In this document: positions 1-11,135 of the stretch, one piece after another
Position numbering within the stretch: the first letter of the stretch is position 1
Layout: each line of letters starts with the position of its first letter
From: Ostrinia nubilalis
Taxonomy: Eukaryota; Arthropoda; Insecta; Lepidoptera; Crambidae
Reading direction: 5' to 3'
Assembly (NCBI RefSeq): GCF_963855985.1
Contig: NC_087112.1
Coordinates: 8,062,501 to 8,126,500, forward strand
DNA: 64,000 bases
Position numbers and translations under genes: made by a program
The notes under the pieces: generated by a model
Databases searched by the model: none
The model's input: the letters and a program-made list of their open reading frames with translations, nothing else
What the model was told of the DNA's origin: nothing

Positions 1-755
1 ATGTAGTTCACAAAATGTTAATTAAAATTGGAAGGCGAATTTGTACGACTTTCCTTTCATGATTCTTAGGGTTTCATTCAATAATGTACAAGACCTACAT
101 AAAACAGTTAGGTAGGTACGCCTGAAAGTAATTACATCATTTAATCGTATATCAAATGTTTCTTTGTAAATACATACCTTAGTATTCAAAGAAATAAATG
201 AGTTTGATTTTGATGACAGTTAAATGCAGTGTAACTTAATTATGAGACTGATTCATTAGAAAGAAACAAATTATTAATTACATTCTTTCCTACAATAGGA
301 TTTACTCGTATGTAAACGTATATTATTAAATTTTAATACACGCAATGAAAATGTAGCAGGTAAGTCAAAAAAATTTTACTAATTAATTCATCCCTAATTT
401 TACAACGTAACATTCACGAGAATGTTAATTCTCAAATTAGTTTAAAACGAAATTAGTACGACTATATTCAACCTCAAGAATTTTATCGCCATCTGAACAA
501 TGTTTAAGAAAGTTTCTTTCAAAAAGTCCCAAAATAAAATAGTTAATTATCGGAGTCACGATCTCTAAAACAGGTAAAGTATAATTAAGATTACCCCAAA
601 AACAGAAGTATCGAATACTTATCTGTGGTAAAAACCGCCCCCTACGTCGAAAAAAGGCATGAGATGAAAGAAAGCATAGAAGCAATATTATGGATCTGCT
701 TATTCATGTCTGTTACAAAACTTTTTTTTTTTTTAAATTTAGCGGGTTCTGGAAC
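1..755. other. AT-rich gene-free stretch
   Basis: No convincing coding region, RNA gene or recognisable repeat was found here. The sequence is AT-rich with short homopolymer runs, including a T-run near 721-734. Short open frames in it show no domain and read as chance. Confidence 0.5.
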
Positions 756-1073
756 GCTAATCCTTTGGGCTGCTACAGCGATTTTAGTTCGTTTACGGAT
801 CTCTTCATTTCTGATTCGATCTCGTGAAGAAACACCGAGCATAGCCCTCTCAAGAGCACGCTGTGCAACTTTGAGCTTCTTTATAAGGCCTATAGTGAGA
901 GGCCACGTTTCGGAACCATATGTCTTCACTGGTAACACACTGATTGTAGACTTTGGTCTTTAGGCACTGAGGTATTTTGGACAAAAAGATGTGTTTACCA
1001 GCCCAGTTGGATTTGACGATTGATCTTTTTCTCGAAATTGGACCTACCTAGGTGAATCGTTTGTCCAAGGTAG
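756..1073 (-). mobile_element. RTE-type LINE fragment (family A), internal ORF piece
   Basis: Read on the minus strand this matches the reverse-transcriptase C-terminal region of the longer RTE copy at 49405-51095. It shares the blocks TYGSETWPLTIGLI, KLKVAQRALERAMLGVS and RDRIRNEEIRKRTK. It begins near the region encoding the GQTIQLGRSNFEKE block (about 1073) and loses similarity just after the RIS block near 756, so both ends are truncated. The frame is broken between about 940 and 1073. It is a dead fragment with no TSD recognised. Confidence 0.8.
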
Positions 1074-2201
1074 ACAAAGGTAGACTTTTCAACAATCTAG
1101 AGAGTAGAGCTCCCAACTAAAAAGATATTGAGACATGTAGAGGCTCCTTAAGAGCAAAATATTTGACGATTTGTAAGTACTATTTAAATAGTCTATGCAA
1201 ATAAAGAAAATTTGAACTGTAAGTTCAAAGTCTAAGTCAAATTTTCAAGCCGGTTTCGTTTTGTCCATGTGCATCCAGTGCTATGTTTCTATGCTTTATT
1301 CGGGTTTGTATATCGTAGAACTATCGGGTCTCAAAACTGGCAGGTATTTAGAAAAAGGTTGGTCGGCCATTAGAATGCGTGGCTCAAAATAGATAACGTT
1401 ATGCCGTTGTCCAATCCCACAAACTGTCGGTTGAAACGTACCCGGTTGGGTTTGTGAATCTGTGCAAAAAAGAAAACAAAAGTGAAAGAGGTACAGTTGA
1501 CCTGTACTTTTTTGTTGTGAAGTAGCACGTATTACAACTACATAAGATCTAGCTAAGCTAAGCTGTAGTCTGTGCCTACGTAATAGATTTTTGACGCGCC
1601 GATCGTCAAATTCAAATTCAAATTTTTTATTGCTCCAATGTTGGTATATAAAAGTTCTTACATATAGACATAGACGTCGTCTTAAGACTTCCAAGTTCAA
1701 ACTGAATTTAAAATAATATTATCTAAATTGGCGATGGAGACTAATGGCCAGTATTTTTTCTGAAGTACAATGATACTGTTTTTTAGCTACCATTAAGATA
1801 AAATGTGTATTGTTCAACACAAAGTCATCCACTTTTCGGCAATCTCAAATGTTATTGAAACCTGTTGACTTTGAGTACTTTTGCAATGGGGATTATCCCT
1901 CAACGAGTATCAATGTGAAGTTACAAATGTGTAATCTTATGTGTTTGTTATAGGTAGGTGCTATTTTTCAACAAAACAATATAGCCTGATGTGCTGTCAA
2001 CTGTAAAAACCTATTCACTTAAAAAGGCCCAAGGCATAGCGTAACCCTATTTCTCTATAATAATGATAAACGTTATCAAAATTCGGTTTTTTGCTTAAGT
2101 TATCCAGAAAGCCGTTATCTGGTTAGTATAAACATAAGCCCTCCGATAACCAACGTCCGCATCACCATAAAACATTCGAATTTCGATTCAATATCCTGCT
2201 G
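1074..2201. other. Gene-free; contains a dispersed 'tacataagat' repeat copy
   Basis: No gene was recognised. Around 1455-1575 is a degenerate copy of a dispersed sequence (TTGCAAC...TACATAAGAT...TGTGC) that also appears near 20015-20095, 30333-30420, 60025-60110 and 62515-62610. The 134-codon open frame spanning 1296-1700 on the minus strand overlaps this repeat and shows no domain, so it is not called as a gene. Confidence 0.45.
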
Positions 2202-2381
2202 TGTGCCTACCATGAGTTTACGTTAGGTGTGCTCGCTAGCGACTGCGTAAAAAAATGACATTTAAATGTATGACATATTGTGCAGCGCCCCTAGTGGCTA
2301 CTTTCAAGAAATAAAATCTTCATAGAATTTTTTGACGTATTCGCTAGCGAGCTCACATAACGTAAACTCATGGTAGGCACA
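2202..2381. mobile_element. MITE, about 180 bp, with about 40-bp terminal inverted repeats
   Basis: The ends are inverted copies of each other: TGTGCCTACCATGAGTTTAC at the left and its complement at the right. The similarity continues inward to a GCTCGCTAGCGA block in both arms. A CTG trinucleotide directly abuts both ends (2199-2201 and 2382-2384) and may be the TSD. There is no coding capacity. The superfamily is uncertain because CTG is not the usual TTA/TAA of Tourist-like elements. Confidence 0.7.
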
Positions 2382-2384
2382 CTG

Positions 2385-3319
2385 ATTCGATTCAATGTGT
2401 TATTGTATCGGCTGACACGTTGACGTGGGCGTTCGATATTCAAATTTGAACGCATTCGAATTTCGGAAATATGTTTCTTTTTATTTATTTCGTTTTAATT
2501 TAATGGCTTTGCAATGACTCTTACAACTTGCCAGTATCAAGCAAAACTGATTTTCCGATATAACCGTCTATCGTTTCAGCATACAAACTTTTTTATTTAA
2601 TTGTCCGGTAATTAGAGAAAAGAATTAATGAATCATGTTGCATACCAACTTATGCAGCTTAGGTAAAAATAAAATAATACTTACGTGCATTTTATAAATC
2701 ATACATCGTAAAAAACGTCAAGAAAAATCTGTACCGACCATAAACTGCAGTGTTTATTATGAATTAATTTTATTACGCACTCGATTACGTTTTCATGAGC
2801 AGCAAAAAACCGACAACGAATTATAGCATGATATGATCTGTATCTGACGTCGTTAAACATGTTCGGGATATGTTTACTAATATTGAACCTTATTGAGAAA
2901 GCCAGAGGGTTCAATTCACAGAAACATTCGCCTGTCAACGATGGCTGTAGGCAGTTTAAAACTTAACAGAATTCTTTAAATGGCCCAATTACAAAATAAA
3001 TATTGCGGACATTCGGAATTACAATCAATTTATTCATAATTTATTGTATGAAAATATTTTTATTGCTTTTGTTAAGACTCGGCGCTAAAACTTTCCGTGT
3101 AGAAAACTACATGAAGTATTTAAGTTAAAACTAAAATAGGTACGAGTAGTTACACATAAAGCAAGCATTTTTTGAAGCCTAATACTTACGTAGGTATTAA
3201 TCAGACTTCAATATTTTAATATGATTAGGTAAATGTGAAAACACGTGTCGAAGTGAAAACCTCGTCGGTCGGTTAAGAACAAACCGAATGTTAATCTTGT
3301 CTAGAACTAGATATTGAAG
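2385..3319. other. AT-rich gene-free stretch
   Basis: No gene or repeat was recognised. A 79-codon minus-strand open frame at 2699-2938 has no recognisable motif. Confidence 0.4.
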
Positions 3320-3498
3320 CTAGCTTTCCGCCTGAGCTGCGGCTTGACCCCCGTGAAAGTTTGTCTGTCAAAAACCGGGATAAAAACTATCCTATGTCCA
3401 TTCCCGGGACTCGAACTATCTCTATCGGTTCAGTGGTTTAGGCGTGAAAGCGACACAGACGGACAGAGTTACTTTCGCATTTATAATATTAGTAGGGA
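3320..3498 (-). mobile_element. Helitron-like non-autonomous element (minus orientation)
   Basis: In minus orientation it starts with TCCCTACTAATATTATAAAT, a start seen in another Helitron-like copy in this window (58999), and continues through a GTAACTCTGTCCGTCTG-type segment. It ends with a GC-rich inverted repeat and CTAG at 3320-3323. TC at the 5' end and hairpin plus CTRR at the 3' end are the Helitron signature. The base after CTAG is C rather than the expected T, so that boundary may be off by a few bases. Confidence 0.6.
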
Positions 3499-3796
3499 CA
3501 TAGATAAATTTCCGAAAACCATTAGCTTGCAAATATCTCCCTAAAGCGTGTAAAGTATGCAAATGAGTCTCATACACATCAATAATTAACAGAATTATTA
3601 ATAATAATGATCCACAGATCGTGTCGCGGGAGATTCAGGTTTTTATTTTTAATCAAAACGCGCCAACCAAACTGAAAAAAAGCAGGTAGGAAGACCCTAA
3701 CGGATTCCTTGCCCTTGGCTTGTCAAGCGAATATGAGCTTTATTAATTGTCATTCCATAGTAAAAAGATGGAAGCAGTGGGTGCATTTGGTTCACT

Positions 3797-4107
3797 CTTA
3801 GAATGACATTCTTATTCATTGCAATAGTAGAGCCTGTCTCATAATAAATTACTTAGTAACACAACTAACGCCCATATTCACAAATATTACTATGAGGTCT
3901 CACAGTGCGCGTGGACGCACAATGACACACGAACTAATCACAGAGCTCTATTCAACGCTGTGCGTTCGATTTGCTGGCTTCACTCTAGCAAGCAAAGTTC
4001 GTGAATTTTATTTTTATTTTTTTAGAATATTAACGGGCGTTAGAATCACATTCGAATTCATTGCAATGGTAGAGCCTGTCTTATAATAAATTGCTTAGTA
4101 ACTTACT
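3797..4107. mobile_element. MITE of the 'CCCGTATTCACAAA' family inside a direct duplication
   Basis: A palindromic element with ends AACGCCCATATTCACAAA and ACGGGCGTT lies at about 3869-4038. It shares the internal block CACAGTGCGCGTGGACGCAC with copies at 9655, 9822, 18788 and 45343. Its right side is interrupted by an AT-rich segment. The flanks 3797-3865 and 4040-4107 are about 68-bp direct repeats of each other (GCAATAGTAGAGCCTGTC versus GCAATGGTAGAGCCTGTC). They are much longer than a TSD, which points to duplication around the element. Confidence 0.65.
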
Positions 4108-4817
4108 TTTCTCGGAATCCATAAAAGAACAATAGATGAATTGCTGCAATGCAGTGATAAAACGCTTAATGGTGTGATGTCATGCATGAGTCAATTTTTT
4201 AAGTACTTAACATCGTTGTTTAACGATGATTGCGAGCTGTCCTTAATAACTATTATTGTACCTACGATTTTGCCGAATAGTAATCAATGATGAATATTAC
4301 CTACAATAGGCAATCTATAGGCACAGTCCAGACAATTCGTTGTAAAGTATTGCAAAGTCAAAAAGATATACCTATTCAAATGAAGAAGCGCTACACACTG
4401 AATATTTTTTGCCATTATTAAGGTAAAAGGGTTTTTTACATGAACATAGCGCTACACCGCAGTAAAACGTATAACGTATTTATGTAGCCACTTAATAAAT
4501 AGTCTACTGACATCATTTTCTACTATGTCTCTACCGCACAGTTGAACCATCTAAAGAACAAGACAAAAAGGACTTCTCTCCCCAGTAATACAGATGGATA
4601 TCGCACAGCAGCAGTTTAGGCTAGACCCGTTAATTGAAATCTATGGTGTAATAACTTTTGAGTGCATAAAATCGTTTGGTCACGGTGTTGCCAGTAATGT
4701 CATATTTCGCAGTTTCACGGACTTGGGCGTGAGGGTTTTTTTTGGTAGGTTCAACTCTATTTGGGAGGCGAACCTTCAATTTGGAAGCGAAAGTGTCTGA
4801 AAGATTAATTGATAGAC
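4108..4817. other. AT-rich gene-free stretch
   Basis: No coding region or named repeat was recognised. A 68-codon plus-strand open frame at 4594-4800 has no domain and ends just before the tRNA-like relic. Confidence 0.4.
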
Positions 4818-4892
4818 GCCTCTATGGTTTAGTGGTTAGAGAGACGGACTTTCGCAATCCGTGGGTGTTGGGTTCTATTCCCAGATAAGGCA
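4818..4892 (+). pseudogene. tRNA-like sequence (tRNA pseudogene or SINE head)
   Basis: An A-box-like TGGTTTAGTGG and a B-box-like GGTTCTATTCC are correctly spaced. The T arm folds (TTGGG/CCCAG with a 7-nt loop) and the anticodon stem folds around a TTTCGCA loop with a mismatched closing pair, giving nominal anticodon TCG. The acceptor stem pairs only at its outer four positions (GCCT with AGGC), so a functional tRNA is unlikely. An RTE fragment inserted about 25 bp downstream, so any SINE body beyond that point cannot be followed. Confidence 0.55.
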
Positions 4893-4917
4893 AAAATACA
4901 TTATTTAGGTATTTTGT

Positions 4918-5198
4918 GTTCTTTACGAGATCGAATCAGAAATGAGGAGATCCGTAAACGAACTAAAGCCGCTGACACAGCCTGACGGATTAGCAAGCTG
5001 AAGTGGCAATGGGCAGGGCACATAGTAGAACTGACGGCCGAAGGTGCAGCAAGGTTCTGGAGTGGTGGACTGACGACATCATAAAGGTAGCAGGAAGGCG
5101 CTGGACGCAGGTCTCTACCAACCGGGCAACATGGAAAGCATTGGGGGAGGCCTATGTTCAGCAGTGGACGTCCTATGGCTGAGATGATGATGATAATG
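4918..5198 (+). mobile_element. 5'-truncated RTE-type LINE (family A) with 11-bp TSD
   Basis: This matches the last ~280 bp of the RTE copy at 49405-51095: the RDRIRNEEIRKRT, KLKWQWAGH and GEAYVQQWTSYG codons, then a GATGATGATGATAATG tail. The direct repeat AGGTATTTTGT flanks it at 4907-4917 and 5199-5209 and marks the insertion precisely. Small deletions shift the frame near 5030-5060, so it is non-coding. The minus-strand frame here is its shadow. Confidence 0.9.
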
Positions 5199-5264
5199 AG
5201 GTATTTTGTCAAGTATAGTAGTAGGACAGAAGGTTTGACCGAAAATAAATTAACAAATGTTCAA

Positions 5265-5490
5265 AGCTTTCCCTAAGGAACGCCACAAAGCACGATCTTC
5301 GCTTTTTTCATACAGATACTTCCAGCTATCTTCTTAAGGTCATTGATCCATCGAGTTTTATCTATACTACGTTTGCCGATACGTGATCTCCATTCCAGAA
5401 CCACTCTGCGACAGATATTGTCAGCCCACGAGCTTGTTATTAAAAGAGTTTTATTTTTTACTAGCTTACCGCCTGCAGCTTTGTCCACAC
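5265..5490 (-). pseudogene. RTE-like LINE C-terminal relic (diverged subfamily)
   Basis: The minus-strand translation contains VVLEWRSRIGKRS, then TRWINDLKKIAG. This corresponds to the basic GRPPTRW(T/S)DD C-terminal block of RTE reverse transcriptases, as in the copy at 49405-51095. The surrounding residues differ enough to suggest a separate, older subfamily. It has no full-length neighbour, no recognised TSD and no (TGA)n tail. Confidence 0.6.
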
Positions 5491-5519
5491 AACCTTTCTT
5501 AATTTACCAGAGGCAAGGG

Positions 5520-5650
5520 AAGATTTGGCTTACACTCCCTACGCTGGCCAGACGGTTTGCGTTGAAGAAAACGAAAGTTCAGATATTTTGGCCTTTATTC
5601 GCCTCATCCACGGGAAGAGTGGGTACTATTCTATTCTACTCCTCTCAAAA
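5520..5650 (+). repeat. Dispersed repeat 'Z' (also at 36225-36345)
   Basis: The core CTACGCTGGCCAGACGG and the downstream AAGAGTGGGT(A/C)CTATTCTATT segment recur at 36225-36345. No coding motif is visible and the family is not recognised. Confidence 0.5.
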
Positions 5651-5689
5651 CACTAGTCCAATAAATATGTAAATAGCACGAGAGACTAA

Positions 5690-5802
5690 ATGCCCGTTTT
5701 CACCATAAATCACTAATTTTTAACCCCTTTGAAAACAAAATTCCTGTTAATGTTACCGTATGGGTTACTTAAAAAATAGGGTTTGATGGTGAAAACGGGC
5801 AT
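5690..5802. mobile_element. Tourist-like MITE, 113 bp, TSD TAA
   Basis: The terminal inverted repeats read ATGCCCGTTTTCACCAT at the left and its complement at the right. TAA trinucleotides directly flank both ends (5687-5689, 5803-5805). A 3-bp TWA duplication with short inverted repeats is typical of PIF/Harbinger-related MITEs. It is non-coding. Confidence 0.8.
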
Positions 5803-6049
5803 TAAATCTGCAAAACCGTAGCGGTAAAAAGTAAGTCAAATACAAAAATCATAGCAAGATCCAACTGTTAACTCGGGAATGGTTTAATAAAGTTGGTTCC
5901 ATGATTAACGGTGCGGGATATTTTTAAACAACATTACATTAGAATCTACGGAATATTATAAAGAGGAAAGATTTGATTGTTTATTGAATAAGTTTCGAAA
6001 TTACTGGACCGATTTGAAAAATTCTTTCGCCATTACAATCCTACATTAT

Positions 6050-6092
6050 CCATGATGAATATAGGCTGTACGAAGTTCGCCGGTTCAGCTAG
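6050..6092 (+). mobile_element. Helitron-like 3' end
   Basis: A GTACGAAGTTCGCCGG hairpin-type segment is followed by TTCAGCTAG and then T. This matches the other CTAG-ending Helitron-like 3' ends in the window. The upstream boundary was not determined. Confidence 0.4.
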
Positions 6093-9000
6093 TAAATAAT
6101 ATTTTTCTACCCATTTAGCATGATCCATACGATACTATAATGTCATGGAGAATTACATCGGATTCAGACAGCAGTTTTAAGCTCATTCCTGTTACCCCTC
6201 TAATTAAGCTAAAAAATAAACTACCAACAAATCCTGGTCCTGACACACAGGGTGGGTTTACTAAATAGTACAGCGGATCAACCAACCCACGTCCTTGAAG
6301 TTGCAGTCAAAATGTTTGAGCTGTTATCGCCTAGTAATTCGAGTCATAAGATCATCAGAAGAAGAAGCATAGAAATGCTATCGCAGCGATATCAAAAACT
6401 TCATCCACAGCTTCATCTGAAAGATGACCGTATTAACGCGAGCAAACCCGTGGGCAGGAGCTAGAATGAAATCACTATAACTCTTCAAATACTATGTTGT
6501 AGTCCCATGTCGTTTCGGCTGGTGGGACGTCAACGATTTCCGCCTCTGGGGACACTAAATTTTAATAATCTAAGAGCGATATTATACCACTTGTCTAGCC
6601 AACGCTTGTTTAAACAGGTTTCTTGACCTGTATATCGTATACCACATGCCATGATTTGACGCACGGCTACGTTTTTTGTCCATTGTCTCGTCTAATATTA
6701 GAGAGCTTGAATGACTATTTTTAGCGGGCTACAAACTGGAATACAATTGTAGTTTGTTGTTGTATCATTTACGACAGTGTTACATACTGATGGGATGTAA
6801 GAATAGCGATTTTTTTTAGTGTATTAAGAGCTCGTGCTTCCTTGCTGTATTCTTCTATACGTCAGAATGCTTTTAGAAATGTTGTGTGTCTGTTGTGATC
6901 TCCTTCAGATGTTGTCGTCGTATGGACGTGGTAAAGGATATTTGACAATGATGTCGGACGCCATGTTAGTGTTCATAGGAAACCGTAGCATTGCGAAATT
7001 GCCCTTATTCTTGTGATCATAATTCTTGTAAAAAGCTAAGTGTTTAGATTGCTTTATATCTACGTATAAAATGGTATTTTTTAATTATTGGTCTTAGCAA
7101 ACATTTCTATTTTTTTTTTAAAGAAAGAAAGAAAAAATATTTATTTGGTACTAAATGATACACTTGCTTGTATAGTAGTAGGTGCGTCCAAAATAACCTC
7201 CCGTACGTTTCCAAACTTATATCAACCCTCGACAATCAAAACCCGGGACTCATTACTCGATTTCACACTTTGTGCGTAAAATTTTGACAGCTGCATGCAA
7301 ATTTTGTATGGAATTAGCATTTTTTGGTACTAATGAAAGGTGCTACGGGATCGTACGTGCGTGGCGTTATATTTGAATAACTACCTTTAGGGGATACGGG
7401 ACATGCTTTATTTGGTTTTTGAATTTCCCATTCATGCAAATGAGACGGTTGAACTTTGTGGTTTGTTTGTAGATTTTGATTGAGTATTATGCAAATACTC
7501 TATTTATTTTTCATGAAGATAAAGTAGAAATAGTGTAGCTAGAGCTTGGAAATGAGGGGCAGTGTGGTTAAATGTAAGTAGGTATGTTATGTTACAAATA
7601 TACTCAAAAAGTACTAAGAAGCTCATTGTACTACATAATTTAGTACAATTTATTTATATTGAGCCTAAAATGGAGATTGAATCCTGCTTTTCTTTTTATT
7701 TATCATTTATACTGATTTTCATGTAAACGAAGTCGCAAGCACAGCAATACAAGAACTATTTAAAATGTTTTATTTTACCTTCTACGTAAAAAAGCGTAGT
7801 GAAATAAAAACTCTATGCTCTCTGTTTATGTTTATTTTTCTACAAATGCTTGTACAGTTGTGGCCAGTATAATCCAAAAAGAATGAATACGAGGTTGAAA
7901 AGGTAATGTAAGATTTTAAATTTGTGCAACACTGGCACGCAAGAAAACATAAGTGTATGTAGCTAAAAAATATAAAGTTTTTTTCTTTTATTGTGAGTTT
8001 AGGAGTAGCCAGTACGAAGCTTAAAACAATTTGAGTCTTTACCGATAAAAAAAAATATGATTTTACTATAACTATTAAAAAAATATGAGAAAAAAATGGT
8101 TAATAGAGACATTAAAATAAAGTATTTAATTAACTTATAACCTAAGTGGTAAATAAAAAGCCAATGTTATTAGGTTTTAGCGCCGAACCGTGACATTGGT
8201 GGAACGAATCGAAACAGTTTTTAATCTTTTAGGAATTATCAGACCGATTCTTTTATTTGACACTATTGTTGTAACAAAAAACTAAAGTAGGCCAATTGCA
8301 AATTACCTTTTTTGCTGTTAAATAGAATTATACAACAGTTTTTTTGTTATTTTGTATTATTATAATGCTTTTTCGTTAAACAGATGTAGCTGACACGAGT
8401 TTAGTTGCATAATAAGTATTTTAAGTTAGTTATTTAGTTTTAGCGTTTAGTTTAATTAACTGGTTTTGTAAAACTCGAGCTTGTGGTCAAGCTTGAACTC
8501 AAGGAATTTCTATATAAATGACATTCCATTAAAATATAATCGTACCCCGAACTGCGAAACTAAAATGGCGGCTGCCGAAAGTTCATTAAATTGATTTAGG
8601 TCAAAACCAACATTAGTTTTAAAACTAAATGCGCCCGTATTTTTCTCCAACACAAACTTTTAAATAGGCACTCATATTAAAAGGCGTATTAAGCTAAATA
8701 CGTGTTCCAGTGCGATTTTAATGCACGATTTTTCTGGTTTAAGCCGCTATTAACCGCTCTGAACCGGTCCCGGGCGGATTGTAAAACAAAAACGGCGGGT
8801 TGTGGATAATTCCATCATTTAGGTCATATTAGTGGTGAGGAGAGAACGTCTTAAATCTGGCCCGTACATGCGTGCTGCGGTGTCCATTAATTTTTATTTC
8901 TTCCGGACTATTTCGAAATAGTCCCGTGTTGTATTGGGACCGCTTTTTTGGGATGTTGCGTTATTAAAATATTAATGCTCTTAATTTACATAATTTATTG

Positions 9001-9179
9001 CTGTTTAGATTGCTTTGGAAAGCTTATTGTTTATGAAAGCGATGTTGGAGCATTTGACGGTTATTCGTCGCTATTTAGATTATTGTTTTAAATACTTTAA
9101 TGATATAATAATTGAGCATAATGTATGATGGTGATCTAGGCATATGATTGTAAATGTTTCTTTTAACTGTGACGGGTCT
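6093..9179. other. Long gene-free AT-rich stretch
   Basis: Nothing could be assigned. There are no TIR pairs, no LINE motifs and no conserved protein. Short open frames (6252-6464, 6834-7016, 7088-7279) lack domains. A few GC-richer patches (about 8755-8800 and 8845-8900) show no recognisable feature. Confidence 0.4.
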
Positions 9180-9312
9180 GGGTGTTTTCTATGTATAATA
9201 TGTATGTATTTACAATAAAAAAGTATTTAAGTACGTTTATATCCGTTCTCTAGTAAGTACCCATAGTACAAGCTTTGCTTAGTTTGGGACTAGCGGCGCA
9301 GTGTAAAATGTA
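9170..9312 (+). repeat. Dispersed repeat 'W'
   Basis: The blocks CTATGTATAATATGTATGTA and GTACAAGCTTTGCTTAGTTT recur at 47885-48022 in the same orientation and at 48470-48600 inverted. It is non-coding. It may be the terminal part of a larger family that is not recognised here. Confidence 0.55.
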
Positions 9313-9621
9313 AATGAAACTTTTTCATTAGTTTAAAAAGCAGACCACATTTTTCGTAAGGTTGAATTTTTTAATATGAGTTTACTGTTATTACATATTA
9401 GTAACTTAAACAGATAAAGTTTTTTTTTTTTTTCAAAATAAAAGTTATGCAATGAAAAGAGGTAATTGATTTGGGTATACAATTGCTTTGAATAAATAAA
9501 TTAAAAACAGTTTAACCATGGTCACCCTGCAGCGGTCTGCAGAACACACCTGCAATTTGCAGTCAGTTTAAACGCACGCGATCCGCCCGCGGTCCGACTG
9601 TGCAAGGGAGGCCATTTTGAA

Positions 9622-9990
9622 TGTCATAGGTATGAGAAAAATGTAATGGACTAACGCCCGTATTAACAATATATGTCTCACAGTGCGCGTGGACGCACAG
9701 GGTGACACACGAACCAATCACAGTGCTCTATTCAACGCTGTGCACTCGATTTGCTGCGTCAAGCATCTTTTGTGAATACAGGCGTATGTCATAGGTACGA
9801 GGAAAATGTAATGTGGACTAACGCCCGTATTAACAATATATGTCTCACAGTGCGCGTGGACGCACAGGGTCACACACGAACCAATTACAGCTCTATTCAT
9901 CGCTGTGCGTTCGATTAGCAGCTTTAGAAAGCATTGTTTGTGAATACGGGCGTATGTCATAGGTATGAGGAAGATGTAATGGACTAAGAG
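9622..9990. mobile_element. Two tandem MITE copies with shared spacer
   Basis: Two copies of the 'CCCGTATT' MITE (9655-9784 and 9822-9952) stand in the same orientation. Each is preceded and followed by the same ~33-bp spacer (GTCATAGGTATGAG...ATGTAATGGAC), giving a unit of about 167 bp repeated twice plus a terminal spacer. Their internal block matches the copies at 3869, 18788 and 45343. Both carry TTAACAATAT at the left end instead of the usual TTCACAAAC, so they arose by local duplication rather than independent insertion. Confidence 0.75.
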
Positions 9991-10160
9991 CTAAATAGCA
10001 CAAATAGTTTTGACCGTTCCAACGTCTTGCCAGATAAACTTAGGGTAGCTGCCAATGCCAGGATTTATCAGCTAACAGCTTTTATAAAATAATGACAGGC
10101 GTTTAGTGGCTCTTGCTCTATAAAAGCGTGTACGAAAATATCAATTCTGACGTCACATGC

Positions 10161-10311
10161 TTCATTTCAGCCAAATGACGTCCACTGCTGGACAAAGGCC
10201 TTCCCCAAGGATTTCTACAAAGACCGGTCCTGCGCTGCCCGCATCCAGGCGCTTCCCGCGACCTTCACCAGATCGTCGCTCCACCTAGTGGGAGGCCGGC
10301 CCGCTACTAAT
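10161..10311 (-). mobile_element. RTE-type LINE 3' fragment (family B)
   Basis: On the minus strand it encodes a GRPP.RW(S)DDLVK-type block and ends with CAGTGGACGTCATTTGGCTG. This family B 3' end differs from family A, which ends CAGTGGACGTCCTATGGCTG. It is 5'-truncated. Confidence 0.8.
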
Positions 10312-11053
10312 TAATTTGTTCTTTTAAGTAAATATCATCTTAAATAGGCCAAAGTTCTCTTTTATTTGACTTTTTAAAATGCAGACTAGATATACAAAAG
10401 GTCAATTAGTTGCTAAAATAGTTTTAGGTTCTCTTTGGCAAATATTGGCACTTTTAGTTAAGACCTGCTTTAAATTTTTAACTAAAAAAGTTATTTAAGT
10501 GTTATTTTTACTTCAGCAACTCCAAAGTATTTAATTCGACACTGGCAAGAGGCATAATAGCTTTAAAAAACAGAAATAAAAAAAATATCCTCGAATTCAA
10601 AATGTATTCTCAATTTAAAATCAGCCATTATCATTGTCTATTGTAAAATCGCATCTATCACAATTACATAAGATGTCAATTGCCAATAGTCTTCAATGTC
10701 GACAGCATTTTGAAAATCGAACTATTTTTACCTCTAAAAAAAGAATATAATTTCGAAGACACCCTGATCTTTGAATGTGCAGACGACAGCTTTTATCTCT
10801 TTGTAATAAGGTTGCTATTTTGCATCAAAAATGTGAAGCCTGATGTGCTTTACAGAAACACAATGACTGCAGAATCATAAGCAGGTCAGTAAGTCCTACA
10901 ATTAATCAACACAGAACGTAATGGCCGGGATTTGAATCTGCACCTGGGCCTGGCTTCTGGGTTGTTTTTAACATTTAGAATTTTAGACTTTCCTCTTCTA
11001 AAATATTGACTTAATTTGTTGCTTATTTATTAACGGCTAATTAATTTTGACGC
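10312..11053. other. AT-rich gene-free stretch
   Basis: No gene or well-defined repeat was found. Around 10770-10870 is a possible weak relative of the 'tacataagat' dispersed sequence. Confidence 0.35.
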
Positions 11054-11135
11054 AGGCCGCTACAAATCGGGCAACATGGAAAGCATTGGGGGATGCCTAT
11101 GTTCAGCAGTCCTATGTCCTATGGCTGAGATGATG
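11054..11135 (+). mobile_element. RTE-type LINE 3' fragment (family A)
   Basis: About 80 bp matching the final codons of the RTE reverse transcriptase (CATGGAAAGCATTGGGGGA...) and its terminal CTATGGCTGAGATGATG. It carries a small local duplication, CCTATGTCCTATG. Heavily 5'-truncated. Confidence 0.75.

Noticed and set aside
1296..1700. 134-codon minus-strand frame as a gene
   Set aside because: It overlaps a dispersed repeat, shows no domain and has AT-driven composition.
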